Below, piece after piece: positions 44,596-52,897 of a DNA stretch of 64,000 bases; the stretch's first letter is position 1; each line of letters starts with the position of its first letter. The notes under the pieces are model-generated. The model had not been told where the DNA came from. It made no database searches and saw only the letters and a program-made list of their open reading frames with translations. A program made the position numbers and the translations under genes. The stretch comes from Bradyrhizobium nivariense (GTDB taxonomy: Bacteria; Pseudomonadota; Alphaproteobacteria; Rhizobiales; Xanthobacteraceae), in NCBI RefSeq assembly GCF_029846715.1, contig NZ_JARVWW010000031.1:29105-93104 (forward strand), given 5' to 3'.

Positions 44596-44831
44596 GTGTT
44601 TTCGCTCGACGCAAGTTGGGATGCTTGGCCGACGGCGATGTCAGCCTCATGATCCTCCCGCGCGAGTCGCTTGGCAAGCTCCCGTACATAGCGGAGAACG
44701 GCGTCGTCAGGCCATTCCGGCGGTATTATAGGAGTCGCACCCTCATCAGTGACAATCGCCGTCCGCGCTCGCAACGGGCGGTCCGGCTTCGCCGACTCAT
44801 GATAATGGTGCTTTTGCTTCACCCGGAACAA
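44592..44831 (-). CDS. Small hypothetical protein coupled to the recombinase (79 aa)
   Basis: MFRVKQKHHYHESAKPDRPL, then EWPDDAVLRYVRELAKRLAR EDHEADIAVGQ. The ATGA overlap with the recombinase start implies coupled translation. Soluble and helical at the C-terminus. Could be a recombination directionality factor or a regulator, but there is no known motif. Confidence 0.68.
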   Translation of the reverse strand: MFRVKQKHHYHESAKPDRPLRARTAIVTDEGATPIIPPEWPDDAVLRYVRELAKRLAREDHEADIAVGQASQLASSENT

Positions 44832-44892
44832 ATTGGAGCAACAGGCATTTCGTTGGAAGATTTAGCTAGCCAGAATTGCGCCCCTCAACCCA

Positions 44893-45069
44893 ATGTCTCA
44901 TGGTTCGGATTGGCCAACAGCAACGCGGATCACGGATGATCCAGAGCGAACCCGCCCTCATCTGGCGGCTGTGCTCAAGGCATTCGGCCCAATCGAAGCA
45001 ATAGTCGATTACGTCGGACCGGATTGGGGAGCCGTATCGGAACCTGATCTGTTCGCCGACACGCGCTAA
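44893..45069 (+). CDS. Hypothetical protein (58 aa), possibly N-terminal part of the next gene
   Basis: MSHGSDWPTATRITDDPERT, then HLAAVLKAFGPIEAIVDYVG and WGAVSEPDLFADTR. No domain known. The next frame upstream of GTG 45074 reads ...RANEVARHV, which would join smoothly to FADTR if two bases were added in the GCGC stretch, so a frameshift in one 250-residue gene is possible. Confidence 0.6.
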   Translation: MSHGSDWPTATRITDDPERTRPHLAAVLKAFGPIEAIVDYVGPDWGAVSEPDLFADTR

Positions 45070-45073
45070 CGAA

Positions 45074-45646
45074 GTGGCTCGTCACGTCGAGCACAAGATC
45101 CGAGAGGCCGGTCAACTGTACTGGAGAGCTACGAAGTTCCCTTCGGTCGCTGATACACGTGATTTATTAGACGATCTTAAGGTGAAGCTAGGCACCGTCT
45201 ACCGACTGATGCAGCGGCTGCCGAACGCACGTAATGCGTTCAACGTTGCAAGGGACGAGGGTGTGCTCGACGACGACAACGAGGACTACGTTCCCGCACG
45301 CGACGGATGGGAACACCTCCATTTAGCGATCGACGACGGCTGGAGCAGAGTTGGGCACTTGCTGAGTCCCGACGTGAAGTTGGGTGAATTGTTGGAACAG
45401 CCTCCAACCAATCAAAAGAACCCGGAGCGGGTGCTGTGGGAAGCGATCTTCGCGCTGCTGCGGGAATGTGGCATTGAGCCGCTGGAGAGGTATCAGCCCC
45501 TGATCTACACGCTTAAAGCTGCGCATCTGCTGTTCGGGATTAAGAAGCCGCCGAACTCAGGGAGCGTCGGCTACGCGAAATCTGAATTCCTGAAGCAGCA
45601 GGCAAGCAGTGCGAACAGCAAGGCATTGGGTGAGGGGGGCAAATAA
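45074..45646 (+). CDS. Hypothetical protein (190 aa) inside the inverted-repeat cassette
   Basis: ARHVEHKIREAGQLYWRATK, then DDLKVKLGTVYRLMQRLPNA, a DGWEHLHLAIDDGWSRVGHL segment, and LWEAIFALLRECGIEPLERY. Mostly alpha-helical, soluble, no catalytic motif. GTG 45074 is the first available start and there is no strong ribosome site. A terminator lies just after the right repeat. I do not recognise the family; its position beside the recombinase suggests a cargo or accessory gene. Confidence 0.65.
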   Translation: MARHVEHKIREAGQLYWRATKFPSVADTRDLLDDLKVKLGTVYRLMQRLPNARNAFNVARDEGVLDDDNEDYVPARDGWEHLHLAIDDGWSRVGHLLSPDVKLGELLEQPPTNQKNPERVLWEAIFALLRECGIEPLERYQPLIYTLKAAHLLFGIKKPPNSGSVGYAKSEFLKQQASSANSKALGEGGK

Positions 45647-45691
45647 TCGCTAGCTAAATCTTCACGACAGGACCGCCTTACGGCTCAATAG

Positions 45692-45728
45692 AAAAACCAC
45701 GTCGCATTAGCGCGGCGGGGTTTTCTTT
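45692..45728 (+). terminator. Terminator after the cassette
   Basis: AAAAACCACGTCGC ATTA GCGCGGCGGGGTTTT: GC stem with T/A tracts on both sides, so it could stop transcription in both directions. Confidence 0.7.
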
Positions 45729-45825
45729 TGAGAACTGGTGTCGCATCCCAGTCCTGGCTCATTCACGAATTGCTCGATGATGATCCCATGGCTGGCGCGA
45801 CCCCGCAAAAGCGGAGGTCTCCACG

Positions 45826-45921
45826 ATGAATACCGTCACCCCGCGCGCGGGCAAGCCCAAGTCGCAAGCACCGCTGCTCGATAGTCGGTCGCAGCATCTG
45901 CTCAGCGGCATCGAGATGTAG
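45826..45921 (+). CDS. Short frame before vapE (31 aa)
   Basis: MNTVTPRAGKPKSQAPLLDS, ending SGIEM. GCGGAGG lies before the ATG. It may be a separate small protein or the original start of the VapE protein, which begins 13 bases after the stop in another frame. Confidence 0.4.
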   Translation: MNTVTPRAGKPKSQAPLLDSRSQHLLSGIEM

Positions 45922-45934
45922 TCGCGGGCGGGCC

Positions 45935-47359
45935 ATGGACAAGACCGGGTGGCGCGCAGAACTGATCCGCGCCAAGAACGACATCCCCAAGCCGCTTTTT
46001 GCCAATGCAGTGCTCGCGCTGCGTGGCGCTCAGTGCTGGCAAGGCGTGCTGGCATTCGACCTGTTTGCGCATCAGACGATGTTGACCGACGTGCCGCCGT
46101 GGCAGCCGTTCATCGACGCGGCCAACTTCGAACCGCGCCCGTGGACCGAGCAGGACGATCTGGCGTTGACGCATTGGTTGCAGACAGTCGAAGCCATCGC
46201 GGTGACGTCTGCGGTGGCGGCGCAGGCCGTCGAGCTGGTGGCGCGGGACCGCAGCTATCACCCGGTGCAGGACTATCTGCTTGGACTGGAGCATGACGGC
46301 GAGTTCCGGCTCGACACCATGCTCTCGACCTACTTCGGTGCCGAGCAGTCTGAGTACACCAAGCTGGTCGGTCGCAACATGATGATTAGTGCCGTCGCTC
46401 GCATTCTCGGGGTCGGCGAGAAGGTCGATATGATGATGATCCTCGAAGGCCCGCAGGGCCTGCTGAAATCGACCGCCATCAAGACGCTGTTCTATCCTTG
46501 GTTCACCGACGACATCGAGCAATTCGGCAGCAAGGATGCCTCGATGCAGTGTGCTGGCGTCTGGTGCATCGAGGTCGGCGAGCTGGACGCGATGAGCAAG
46601 GCCGAGGCTTCGCGCATCAAGGCGTTCATCTCGCGCACCGATGACCGCTTCCGGCCGCCCTACGGTCGCCGCATCATCGAACGGCCGCGCAGTTGCATCT
46701 TCATCGGAACCACCAACTGCAACGACTATCTGAAGGATTGGACCGGTGCCGGCCGGTTTCTGCCGGTGAGCGTGACGAAGATCGACATCGAAGGCTTGCA
46801 GCGTGATCGTGACATGCTGTGGGCCGAGGCCCGCATTCTCTATGAAGCTGGCGTGGCGTGGTGCTTCACCGACACCGAGACCGGCAAGGCTGCCGCTGCA
46901 AAGGCTGAACTGGAGCAGGAAGGCCGCTTCCAGGCCGACCCGTGGGAGCCGCTGATTGCCAACTATCTCGAAAGCCGTCTGCATCAGCCGCCGGATTACC
47001 CCGCGTACCGGGTTCTGATTGAGCACGTGTTCAAGAACGCCATCGGCCTCGACGAGGTGAAGTGGGATCAGGCCGCCATGAACCGGGTCGCCCGCTGCAT
47101 GAAGCGGCTGGGCTGGGATGGGAAGCAGGTCACGGTCGAGATCAAGGTGCAGGGCAAGCCGCAGCACAAGCGCGTGTGGATGTACGTGCGCCCGCCGACC
47201 AAGGACGAACTGATGCAGGACGCCCGCCAACAGGAGATCGATACGCGCAAGAAGGCTGCCGAGACCGAGCCGGGCAGCAATATCACCACTCTCAAGCAGC
47301 TCGCACCACTCGCCGCCGACGCAGTGGTGATGCAAGAAACCGCTGTGCCGCAGGCGTAA
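45935..47359 (+). CDS. VapE family protein (virulence-associated E, phage/satellite helicase)
   Basis: 474 residues. RSYHPVQDYL and the ATPase core MMILEGPQGLLKST (Walker A, residues 167-180), then KDASMQCAGVWCIEVGELDA (Walker B-like), AFISRTDDRFRPPYGR and FIGTTNCNDYLKDWTGAGRF. VapE proteins are P-loop replication helicases of phages and satellite islands such as SaPI and P4-like elements. The N-terminus is shorter than in many relatives and may have been lost. GGGCGGG is a poor ribosome site. Confidence 0.9.
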   Translation: MDKTGWRAELIRAKNDIPKPLFANAVLALRGAQCWQGVLAFDLFAHQTMLTDVPPWQPFIDAANFEPRPWTEQDDLALTHWLQTVEAIAVTSAVAAQAVELVARDRSYHPVQDYLLGLEHDGEFRLDTMLSTYFGAEQSEYTKLVGRNMMISAVARILGVGEKVDMMMILEGPQGLLKSTAIKTLFYPWFTDDIEQFGSKDASMQCAGVWCIEVGELDAMSKAEASRIKAFISRTDDRFRPPYGRRIIERPRSCIFIGTTNCNDYLKDWTGAGRFLPVSVTKIDIEGLQRDRDMLWAEARILYEAGVAWCFTDTETGKAAAAKAELEQEGRFQADPWEPLIANYLESRLHQPPDYPAYRVLIEHVFKNAIGLDEVKWDQAAMNRVARCMKRLGWDGKQVTVEIKVQGKPQHKRVWMYVRPPTKDELMQDARQQEIDTRKKAAETEPGSNITTLKQLAPLAADAVVMQETAVPQA

Positions 47360-47622
47360 TCACCACTGCACCAGTATCACCAGTAAGTCTCTTAAGAGAG
47401 AATAGGAATAGCGTTTCTATAGGAGTTTAGGAGAAGGCCAAAACGACCGGTGCAAGGTGGTGCAGTGGTGCATCGGCTGCGCTGGCAGCCTCGTCGGGGA
47501 GCCGCGAGTCCCGATCTCTTGGTACAAATCCACGGAAACTCCTGTCACATCTGTCATCTGTCACTGACCCACGCGTCGTATCGGCCTTTGCAGAATATTC
47601 CACTAAGACAGGAGTTCCATAA

Positions 47623-48001
47623 GTGACCGCGAAATCATCGAGAGCCCCAGGGCGGAGAACGTGCAACTCATCTGACAAGGATGCAGGTGGCTTGGCCGAG
47701 TTAGGAGCGGTCAAAGTCTGGAGTAATCTGGCTGAGGTCAGCGCCACCGATGACGTTGCGGAGAGGAAGACCGTCCGCGTCTCAATTCGCCTAATAGAGC
47801 CGCTGAGCTGCAACAGGCCCAGCATCGTGTCGCGGTATGTCGCCAGGTTGCGAGCGGGTGAAAGCGCGCCACCGATCTTGCTAATCAGGCAGTCCGGCAG
47901 CCGATACCGCTACCGAATATTTGACGGAGCGCACCGGGGTCCGCGCAGCCAAGCGCGCTCGTCGAAAAACCATCACGGCGCAGATCATTGCTTTCGAATG
48001 A
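47623..48001 (+). pseudogene. ParB-like N-terminal domain protein, one base inserted
   Basis: VRVSIRLIEPLSCNRPSIVS, ESAPPILLIRQSGSRYRYRI and FDGAHR match the ParB/Srx nuclease-like domain (the last motif being GxHR-like). An extra G in CCGGGGTCC near 47937 breaks the frame; with it removed the protein continues VRAAKRARRKTITAQIIAFE and stops at 47999-48001. Probably 125 residues. Bases 47360-47622 show no gene. Confidence 0.7.
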
Positions 48002-48143
48002 CCAATGCGGGTCCCTCTGGCGCCCGCCACCATGCGGGTCGCGCGCCAGCCCCCGCTATCCCTAGCGATAGAAATTTGTGAACCTGCTGCAACAACAACG
48101 GAAAAGCGAGAAGTCCCCTTGAAGCTGCACTTATTCCATCAAT

Positions 48144-48521
48144 GCGCTCGCTCAACTGCTCGAACACGATCGCGGGACCTTGACGCGCGCGTTGGGCGAC
48201 GTTGTGCCCGATCGGATCGAACGGGGACGGCCTCTCTGGAAGGTGTCGCCACCTTGAAGGTGGCTCACCTGTGGTCACTCCTTTCGCGGCAAGGAAGCCG
48301 AAGCGAGATCAGGGCGCGCGCAACGCTTCGCGGCGATCGGGCAGGAACGCCGCACCAAGTTAGCGCGACTAGAGAAACGGAACGGGCCGCGCCGCGCGCC
48401 GCGTGGCATGGGGGCGGGTAGTCGCAAAACCAACGACGGGAAGGGCAGGAACCGCACCGGCTGGTCCGTATGCGATGGGATCAAATTCCTAGAAGGGGGT
48501 TGCCATTTTGACGGCATTTAG
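48144..48521 (+). pseudogene. Decayed terminase small subunit-like gene
   Basis: ALAQLLEHDRGTLTRALGDV, then PDRIERGRPLWKVS resembles the helix-turn-helix of phage DNA-packaging (Nu1-type) proteins. After a stop at 48255-48257, coding-like sequence resumes at 48294 (EAEARSGRAQRFAAIGQERR) to 48521. Start and connections are lost. Low confidence. Confidence 0.4.
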
Positions 48522-48536
48522 CGCGGGAGGTCCACG

Positions 48537-48782
48537 GTGAAAACCACGGCGAAGGCGCACATTGCACCGACGGCCGCCGCCCAGCGCATGCGGGAACACC
48601 GCGCGCGCCAGGCGATCGGCGTTACGCGAATTGCCATCGATCTTGACGGGAACGACGTGGATTGGCTTCGCAGCCTTGGCGTGCTGCAGGAATGGAACGA
48701 GGCAGATCGGAAAGAACTCTCAAAAGCGTTGAAACTGGCGCTGCAGAAACTGCATCGCAAGTTACAGCGTAACGAAGGTTGA
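48537..48782 (+). CDS. Hypothetical phage-like protein (81 aa)
   Basis: GTG start. AAAQRMREHRARQAIGVTRI, then VDWLRSLGVLQEWNEADRKE and a basic helix KLALQKLHRKLQR. Helical and basic. GGGAGG precedes GTG. First gene of a row of four small co-directional genes. Confidence 0.68.
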   Translation: MKTTAKAHIAPTAAAQRMREHRARQAIGVTRIAIDLDGNDVDWLRSLGVLQEWNEADRKELSKALKLALQKLHRKLQRNEG

Positions 48783-48832
48783 GATCGCGATCTGCTATTT
48801 GAAAGTCGACTTCGAAATAATGAGGAACGCCA

Positions 48833-49102
48833 ATGATCGTCAGGCTAACAGCTAGTGAGCTGGAAACTGGCCGCCGTTTGGTTGCCCGCAAGATGGCGCG
48901 GTCGGTGGTTCGCATTTTGCCGGAAGCCGATGATCTGGTTGCAATCAATCGGATAACCAAGCAAATCCGCGAACTGCTCTGGCACCGCGATAGTCCTGAC
49001 AACATGCGCGCGTGTCGCGCGTTGGTCCGCGAGCAAGCTCGGCTGTCGCTTGCGTATGAGCGACGTCATTGGAAAGCCCCCAACATCAAGCCGTGTAAAT
49101 GA
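48833..49102 (+). CDS. Hypothetical phage-like protein (89 aa)
   Basis: LTASELETGRRLVARKMARS, then INRITKQIRELLWHRDSPDN. Alpha-helical, no known domain. TGAGGAA precedes the ATG. The stop overlaps the next start (ATGA). Confidence 0.66.
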   Translation: MIVRLTASELETGRRLVARKMARSVVRILPEADDLVAINRITKQIRELLWHRDSPDNMRACRALVREQARLSLAYERRHWKAPNIKPCK

Positions 49103-49431
49103 CGAACGTCCCAACTCCCGAAGAGCGCCGTGCGATCGAAGCGAAGGTTTCGCCCCAGCGGCGAGCCGAGATCGAAGGCCTCGTCAAATCGTTGGGGCCA
49201 GTGATCGGCGATTTCGTGCTGAAAGCAACCGCGCCGTTGAAGGAGCGGATCAAGGAACTCGAGTCGCGCCCGACACTGCGCTACCTGGGCATTTGGGATG
49301 CATCGCGGACGTATCAGCCGGGCTCCTTCGTCACACATGCGGGTTCGATTTGGCATACCGACGCGGAAAACACCGGCGTTCGACCGGGTGAAAGCGGATT
49401 TTGGCGACTGGCTGTGAAGCGTGGAAAATGA
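49099..49431 (+). CDS. Phage-like protein with a carbohydrate-binding-like end (110 aa)
   Basis: The N-terminal helical part (PEERRAIEAKVSPQRRAEIE, KATAPLKERIKELESR) is followed by LRYLGIWDASRTYQPGSFVT and HAGSIWHTDAENTGVRPGES, an aromatic pattern like CBM5/12 or tail-fibre modules (G-x-W...Y-x-x-G-x-x-V...W). In phages such modules occur on tail or fibre proteins. ATGA overlaps on both sides show tight coupling. Confidence 0.75.
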   Translation: MTNVPTPEERRAIEAKVSPQRRAEIEGLVKSLGPVIGDFVLKATAPLKERIKELESRPTLRYLGIWDASRTYQPGSFVTHAGSIWHTDAENTGVRPGESGFWRLAVKRGK

Positions 49432-49658
49432 AAATATTAGACGAAGCAAACGCCGAGTTGCGCCGCCATCGCGATCTTGCGCTCACGGCCTATGCGCGCC
49501 GTCGGCTTGCTCGCGGTGCCGACATTGACGGGGAAGAGTTTCGTGCGAACTTGTCGAAATATGCCGGTGAGCTGGAGGCGTGGCGGAGCAAAGCCATGGA
49601 TGGCTTGCGGCAATTTGTCGAGGCGATGACGGAGCGGCCGTCCGCGACGCTGCACTAA
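49428..49658 (+). CDS. Hypothetical phage-like protein (76 aa)
   Basis: MKILDEANAELRRHRDLALT, then RANLSKYAGELEAWRSKAMD. Helical, charged. Start overlaps the previous stop (ATGA). Similar small proteins often follow a CBM-like gene in rhizobial prophages. Last gene of the row. Confidence 0.66.
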   Translation: MKILDEANAELRRHRDLALTAYARRRLARGADIDGEEFRANLSKYAGELEAWRSKAMDGLRQFVEAMTERPSATLH

Positions 49659-49703
49659 CTGGCCGATCATGGCTCTAAGCGCATCAAGGAGTTCGTAGCG
49701 CCG

Positions 49704-49904
49704 TTAGTCTGCTGTTACGAGCCTCACTTCCCGGAGCTTCGCAGGATTGGCTGCGTCAGTTGGACTGCCCGCGCGGCTGACGGCAACAAACCAGTACGCG
49801 CAGCCTGCAACGAGGCCGGCGAACACGTATGTCCATATCGTAGAAGGCCACGGAGTAAGCAGGCGTTGGCGCCCGAGCGCCCGGCGCCGCGCCGAATGGC
49901 GCAA
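49704..49904 (-). CDS. Possible small membrane protein (66 aa)
   Basis: One hydrophobic segment TIWTYVFAGLVAGCAYWFVA between basic and polar ends. No good ribosome site and an overlapping frame on the other strand is equally long, so this is uncertain. Confidence 0.3.
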   Translation of the reverse strand: MRHSARRRALGRQRLLTPWPSTIWTYVFAGLVAGCAYWFVAVSRAGSPTDAANPAKLREVRLVTAD

Positions 49905-50051
49905 GGGCGAGTTGGCGGCCGAGCGCTTTCGTGCCGCGTGTGATCACGCTGATGCCGCAGCCCGTGCCACATTCTGAACCAGATCGGATGCGGTAATCCG
50001 ACGACACTCAAGATCGGAAGCACGGCGGATGTAACCGGCCTGATGATCTTG

Positions 50052-50088
50052 AAAGGGCCTCGACGTGTAACAACGTCGGGGCCTTTTG
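50052..50088. terminator. Bidirectional-looking terminator
   Basis: AAAGGGCCTCGACGT ... AACGTCGGGGCCTTTT: long GC stem with A and T flanks. 50090-50427 shows no gene. Confidence 0.75.
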
Positions 50089-50427
50089 TTAAGGCTTCAT
50101 CCATAGACCGGCACGTATCGGCTCAGGGGCGCGAAGCGGAAATTAATGTGGGTGTCGGCACAATAATCAGAACGCCGTGCACCCCATCTGGCGCATATCC
50201 TTGAAGGTGATCTTTTGGAGCCGCAGGGTGCCTCATCGGGTTGGTTCGGCTCACCGATCTAGCTGACAAGCACCGGGAACCAAATGGCAGGAGCCAAGTT
50301 GATGCTTCCGTTGGCGCCAGCCCCGGAGCTGAGGTCCTTTTTGTCGCCTGTGTACATTTTTGTACAAGCACTGGAACTCAGTCCGGGTTTTTGACTCATC
50401 TCACGGGGACTTCGTGGGAAAAATGAC

Positions 50428-50624
50428 GTGGCGCGCTACACCTCCTTTGCCCGAGAAGCCGCAGCAACGCTGCTGCGAATGGCTAAAACAACAAAGGACC
50501 CGCAGGTCGCGTCGGGATTGAGATCCAGCGTGCAGCCGATCTGAAGGACCGCACAGGCGAACTGCCCCTGGTTGATATTGAGGCGGTCGCCGAGGAACAA
50601 AAGAAGCCTCTAACGAAGAACTGA
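50428..50624 (+). pseudogene. Small hypothetical protein, one base deleted
   Basis: From GTG 50428: ARYTSFAREAAATLLRMAKT, TKDPQVASG, then with one extra G near 50514 the frame continues IEIQRAADLKDRTGELPLVD and IEAVAEEQKKPLTKN to 50624. About 66 residues, helical. The terminator starts in the stop codon. Confidence 0.55.
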
Positions 50625-50655
50625 GGCCGCCTAATTGGCGGCCTCTTTCATTTTT
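50623..50655 (+). terminator. Terminator of the preceding small gene
   Basis: GAGGCCGCC TAATT GGCGGCCTC, a 9-bp perfect stem, then TTTCATTTTT. Confidence 0.9.
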
Positions 50656-50787
50656 GGAGCTCACGTGAGCAAAAAGATGGCCCCAACTCCGGGCAATGGG
50701 CGGTGAAGCTGGGGCCAATCGGGGTCGCCCTTGGGGAAGGGCATCGGGAAAACTCGGCAATCTGCAAAGCGTTCCGCCTGCCGGCTG

Positions 50788-50917
50788 TCAGCGATCCTTA
50801 ACCTTCAAGGTTGACCGTCTCTTCTTGCCTGCTCGCCTTTTTGACTTCAGGACGTCGGCTTGGCTTTTGAAGGCGCGTGCTAAGGCTTGTAGTTCCTGAG
50901 ATACCTGCCTTTGCAGC
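50788..50917 (-). pseudogene. 3' half of a small gene split by IS66
   Basis: VSQELQALARAFKSQADVLK, ending KKRRSTLKVKDR, stop 50788. It continues the helical protein that starts at 53781. An ATG at 50925 inside the IS end could restart translation (MDTLQRQVSQ...). Confidence 0.7.
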
Positions 50918-50943
50918 GTATCCATTCGGCGTAGGCCGCAGGG

Positions 50944-51183
50944 TTACCGCTTGAGCAGTCCAGGGTTCTCTTTGTAGAACCTGATCAGCTCGATGAGGTT
51001 TTCGATTCCGAAGTCGGTGAACGTCTGGACGCCGTCTTCTCCGACGCCATAGACCCAGATGACGCTGTCCTCGATCTCCATTTCGTTGGCGATGTCCCAC
51101 AGCCAATCTTCGTCTTCGCCGAGGTCCTTGGCGACCTGGGTGATGGTGGTGACGTGATGGACCTTGTCGACGTGAGTGGTCAT
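50944..51183 (-). CDS. IS66 passenger: small acidic protein (79 aa)
   Basis: TTHVDKVHHVTTITQVAKDL, then GEDEDWLWDIANEMEIEDSV, and TDFGIENLIELIRFYKENP. Starts in an ATGA overlap with tnpC and lies inside the IS ends. Similar frames accompany other rhizobial IS66 copies. Acidic, probably helix-turn-helix-like; perhaps a regulator, but not a known Tnp protein. Confidence 0.78.
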   Translation of the reverse strand: MTTHVDKVHHVTTITQVAKDLGEDEDWLWDIANEMEIEDSVIWVYGVGEDGVQTFTDFGIENLIELIRFYKENPGLLKR

Positions 51184-52838
51184 GCCGCTCGAGCGGAGAT
51201 CGCTGATTCTGGCGTCCAATTCCAAGGCAGAAGTTCGTCCAGCCGATGAGCCGGATGGGCGGCGATCCGGGCGAGGATATCCGTAAGCCAGGCCTGCGGG
51301 TCGATGCCGTTCATTTTCGCCGAGACGATGAGGCTGTACATGGCTGCGGCGCGCCGCCCTCCGCGATCAGATCCGCAGAACAGCCAGGACTTCCGTCCAA
51401 GAGCGATGCCTCGCAAGCCCCGTTCGGCGGCATTGTTGGAGAGACACACGCGTCCATCTTCCAGGAACAGCGTGAAGCTCGCCCATCGCTTCAGGATGTA
51501 GTTGAACGCCTTGGCCAGGTCGTGACCGCGAGACAGTTTGGCGAGCTGTTCGCGCATGTAGACCTGAAGGTCCTCGACCAGAGGCCGGCTCAGCGTCTGT
51601 CGCACCTCCAGACGCCCTTCGGGGCTCCTGCCATTGATGGAGCGTTCGATCTCGAACAGCGCGTCGATCCGCCGCACGACCTCGATCGCGATCGGAGAGA
51701 GCGGGATTTCCTTTTTTCCAGCGCCTTTGCGCCGCGCATTCTCTTCGATGTCAGCCATGGCAAAGAACGAGCGCCTTCCATGCGACCAGCAGGCAGCTTC
51801 CCGGATCGGTCCGGGCTGGCGCCCGGCCAGATAGAGCTGATTGTACCCGTCATAGGCGTCGGCCTGCAGGATGCCGGCGTACCGGGCCAAATGCCCCTGG
51901 GGATGCTCACCCTTGCGGTCGCGGGAGTAGTAGAACATCGCTGCCGGCGGGCCCGCGCCGCCAAACGGCCGATCGTCGCGGACGTAGATCCAGCACCGCC
52001 CCGTGTCGGTCTTGCCCTTGGCCAGCACCGGGACGGTCGTATCATCGGCATGAAGCCGCTCGGCCGCCATCACATGGGCTTCCACCAGGCGCAGCAGGGG
52101 ATCCAGCGACGCACAGACCGCCCCAACGGCATCCGCCATGGTCGACAGTGCGATCGGCACGCCTTCCAGAGCGTAGCGTTCGGCCTGGCGGTTTAGCGGC
52201 TGATGCTGACCGAACTTCTCGAACATGATCATGGCCAACAGGCTCGGGCCAGCCCATCCCCGGGCGATCGCATGGAACGGTGCCGGCGCCTGGCTGATCT
52301 TCTCACAGTCGCGGCAGGAGAACTTCTCCCGGACCGTCTCGATCACCTTCCACTGGCGCGGCACCACTTCCAGTGTCCGGGTCACGTCTTCGCCGAGCTT
52401 CCGCAGACGATTGCTACCACAGCACTCGCAAGCCGTCGGCGGGTCGATCACCACTCGTTCGCGCGGTAAATGCTCAGGGAACGTCTGGCGTTCGCCGCGC
52501 TTGCGCGTAAATCCACGCACCGTCGTCGTCTTCGCCACGGCGTGCTCTGCCGCCAGCTCGTCTTCAGTGGCGTCACTTTCCAACTCTTCGAACGTCAAGG
52601 CCAACTGCTCGATCAGGCGCGACGAACGCTCCGACCGCTGGCCGTAGATCTGATGCTTCAGCTTGGCGATCTGCAGCTTCTGCTGAGCAATCAGCGCTTC
52701 GTCTTCCGATGCTTTCGCGCGGGCGACCGCGAGTTCAGCCGCGATCTCCACCCCCCTCGCGCGCTCCATCGCCAACGCCTCCCTCAGAGCGGTAACGTCA
52801 TCCGGAACAGCGTCGCGATCGGCATCCATGCGACGCAA
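51180..52838 (-). CDS. tnpC: IS66 transposase TnpC
   Basis: 552 residues. Coiled-coil/leucine-zipper N-terminus (QKLQIAKLKHQIYGQRSERS), the zinc-finger CECCGSNRLRKLG...CRDCEKI, then the DDE domain: LHADDTTVPVLAKGKTDTGR (first Asp), QADAYDGYNQLY (second Asp) and LEDGRVCLSNNAAERGLRGI (Glu). Full length and all key residues present, so it should be active. Overlaps the passenger gene. Confidence 0.95.
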   Translation of the reverse strand: MRRMDADRDAVPDDVTALREALAMERARGVEIAAELAVARAKASEDEALIAQQKLQIAKLKHQIYGQRSERSSRLIEQLALTFEELESDATEDELAAEHAVAKTTTVRGFTRKRGERQTFPEHLPRERVVIDPPTACECCGSNRLRKLGEDVTRTLEVVPRQWKVIETVREKFSCRDCEKISQAPAPFHAIARGWAGPSLLAMIMFEKFGQHQPLNRQAERYALEGVPIALSTMADAVGAVCASLDPLLRLVEAHVMAAERLHADDTTVPVLAKGKTDTGRCWIYVRDDRPFGGAGPPAAMFYYSRDRKGEHPQGHLARYAGILQADAYDGYNQLYLAGRQPGPIREAACWSHGRRSFFAMADIEENARRKGAGKKEIPLSPIAIEVVRRIDALFEIERSINGRSPEGRLEVRQTLSRPLVEDLQVYMREQLAKLSRGHDLAKAFNYILKRWASFTLFLEDGRVCLSNNAAERGLRGIALGRKSWLFCGSDRGGRRAAAMYSLIVSAKMNGIDPQAWLTDILARIAAHPAHRLDELLPWNWTPESAISARAA

Positions 52839-52897
52839 TGAATCACAAATTGAACGCGCTGGGACTCCCCAAAATACAAATCTGCGGGATTTTGTGC

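Larger units (their letters stand above)
44856..45663. repeat. 808-bp cassette bounded by perfect 15-bp inverted repeats
   Basis: Left arm GAAGATTTAGCTAGC (44856-44870), right arm GCTAGCTAAATCTTC (45649-45663), exact reverse complements. They enclose the two genes at 44893-45069 and 45074-45646 and lie 261 bases from the recombinase gene. No short direct repeat is evident outside the arms. Confidence 0.85.

Noticed and set aside
45902..47335. 477-residue minus-strand frame
   Set aside because: Antisense to VapE across its whole length; VapE has the Walker A and conserved motifs.
48005..48421. 138-residue plus-strand frame
   Set aside because: Composition is random-like; the better coding signal in the region is in another frame (terminase-like pieces).
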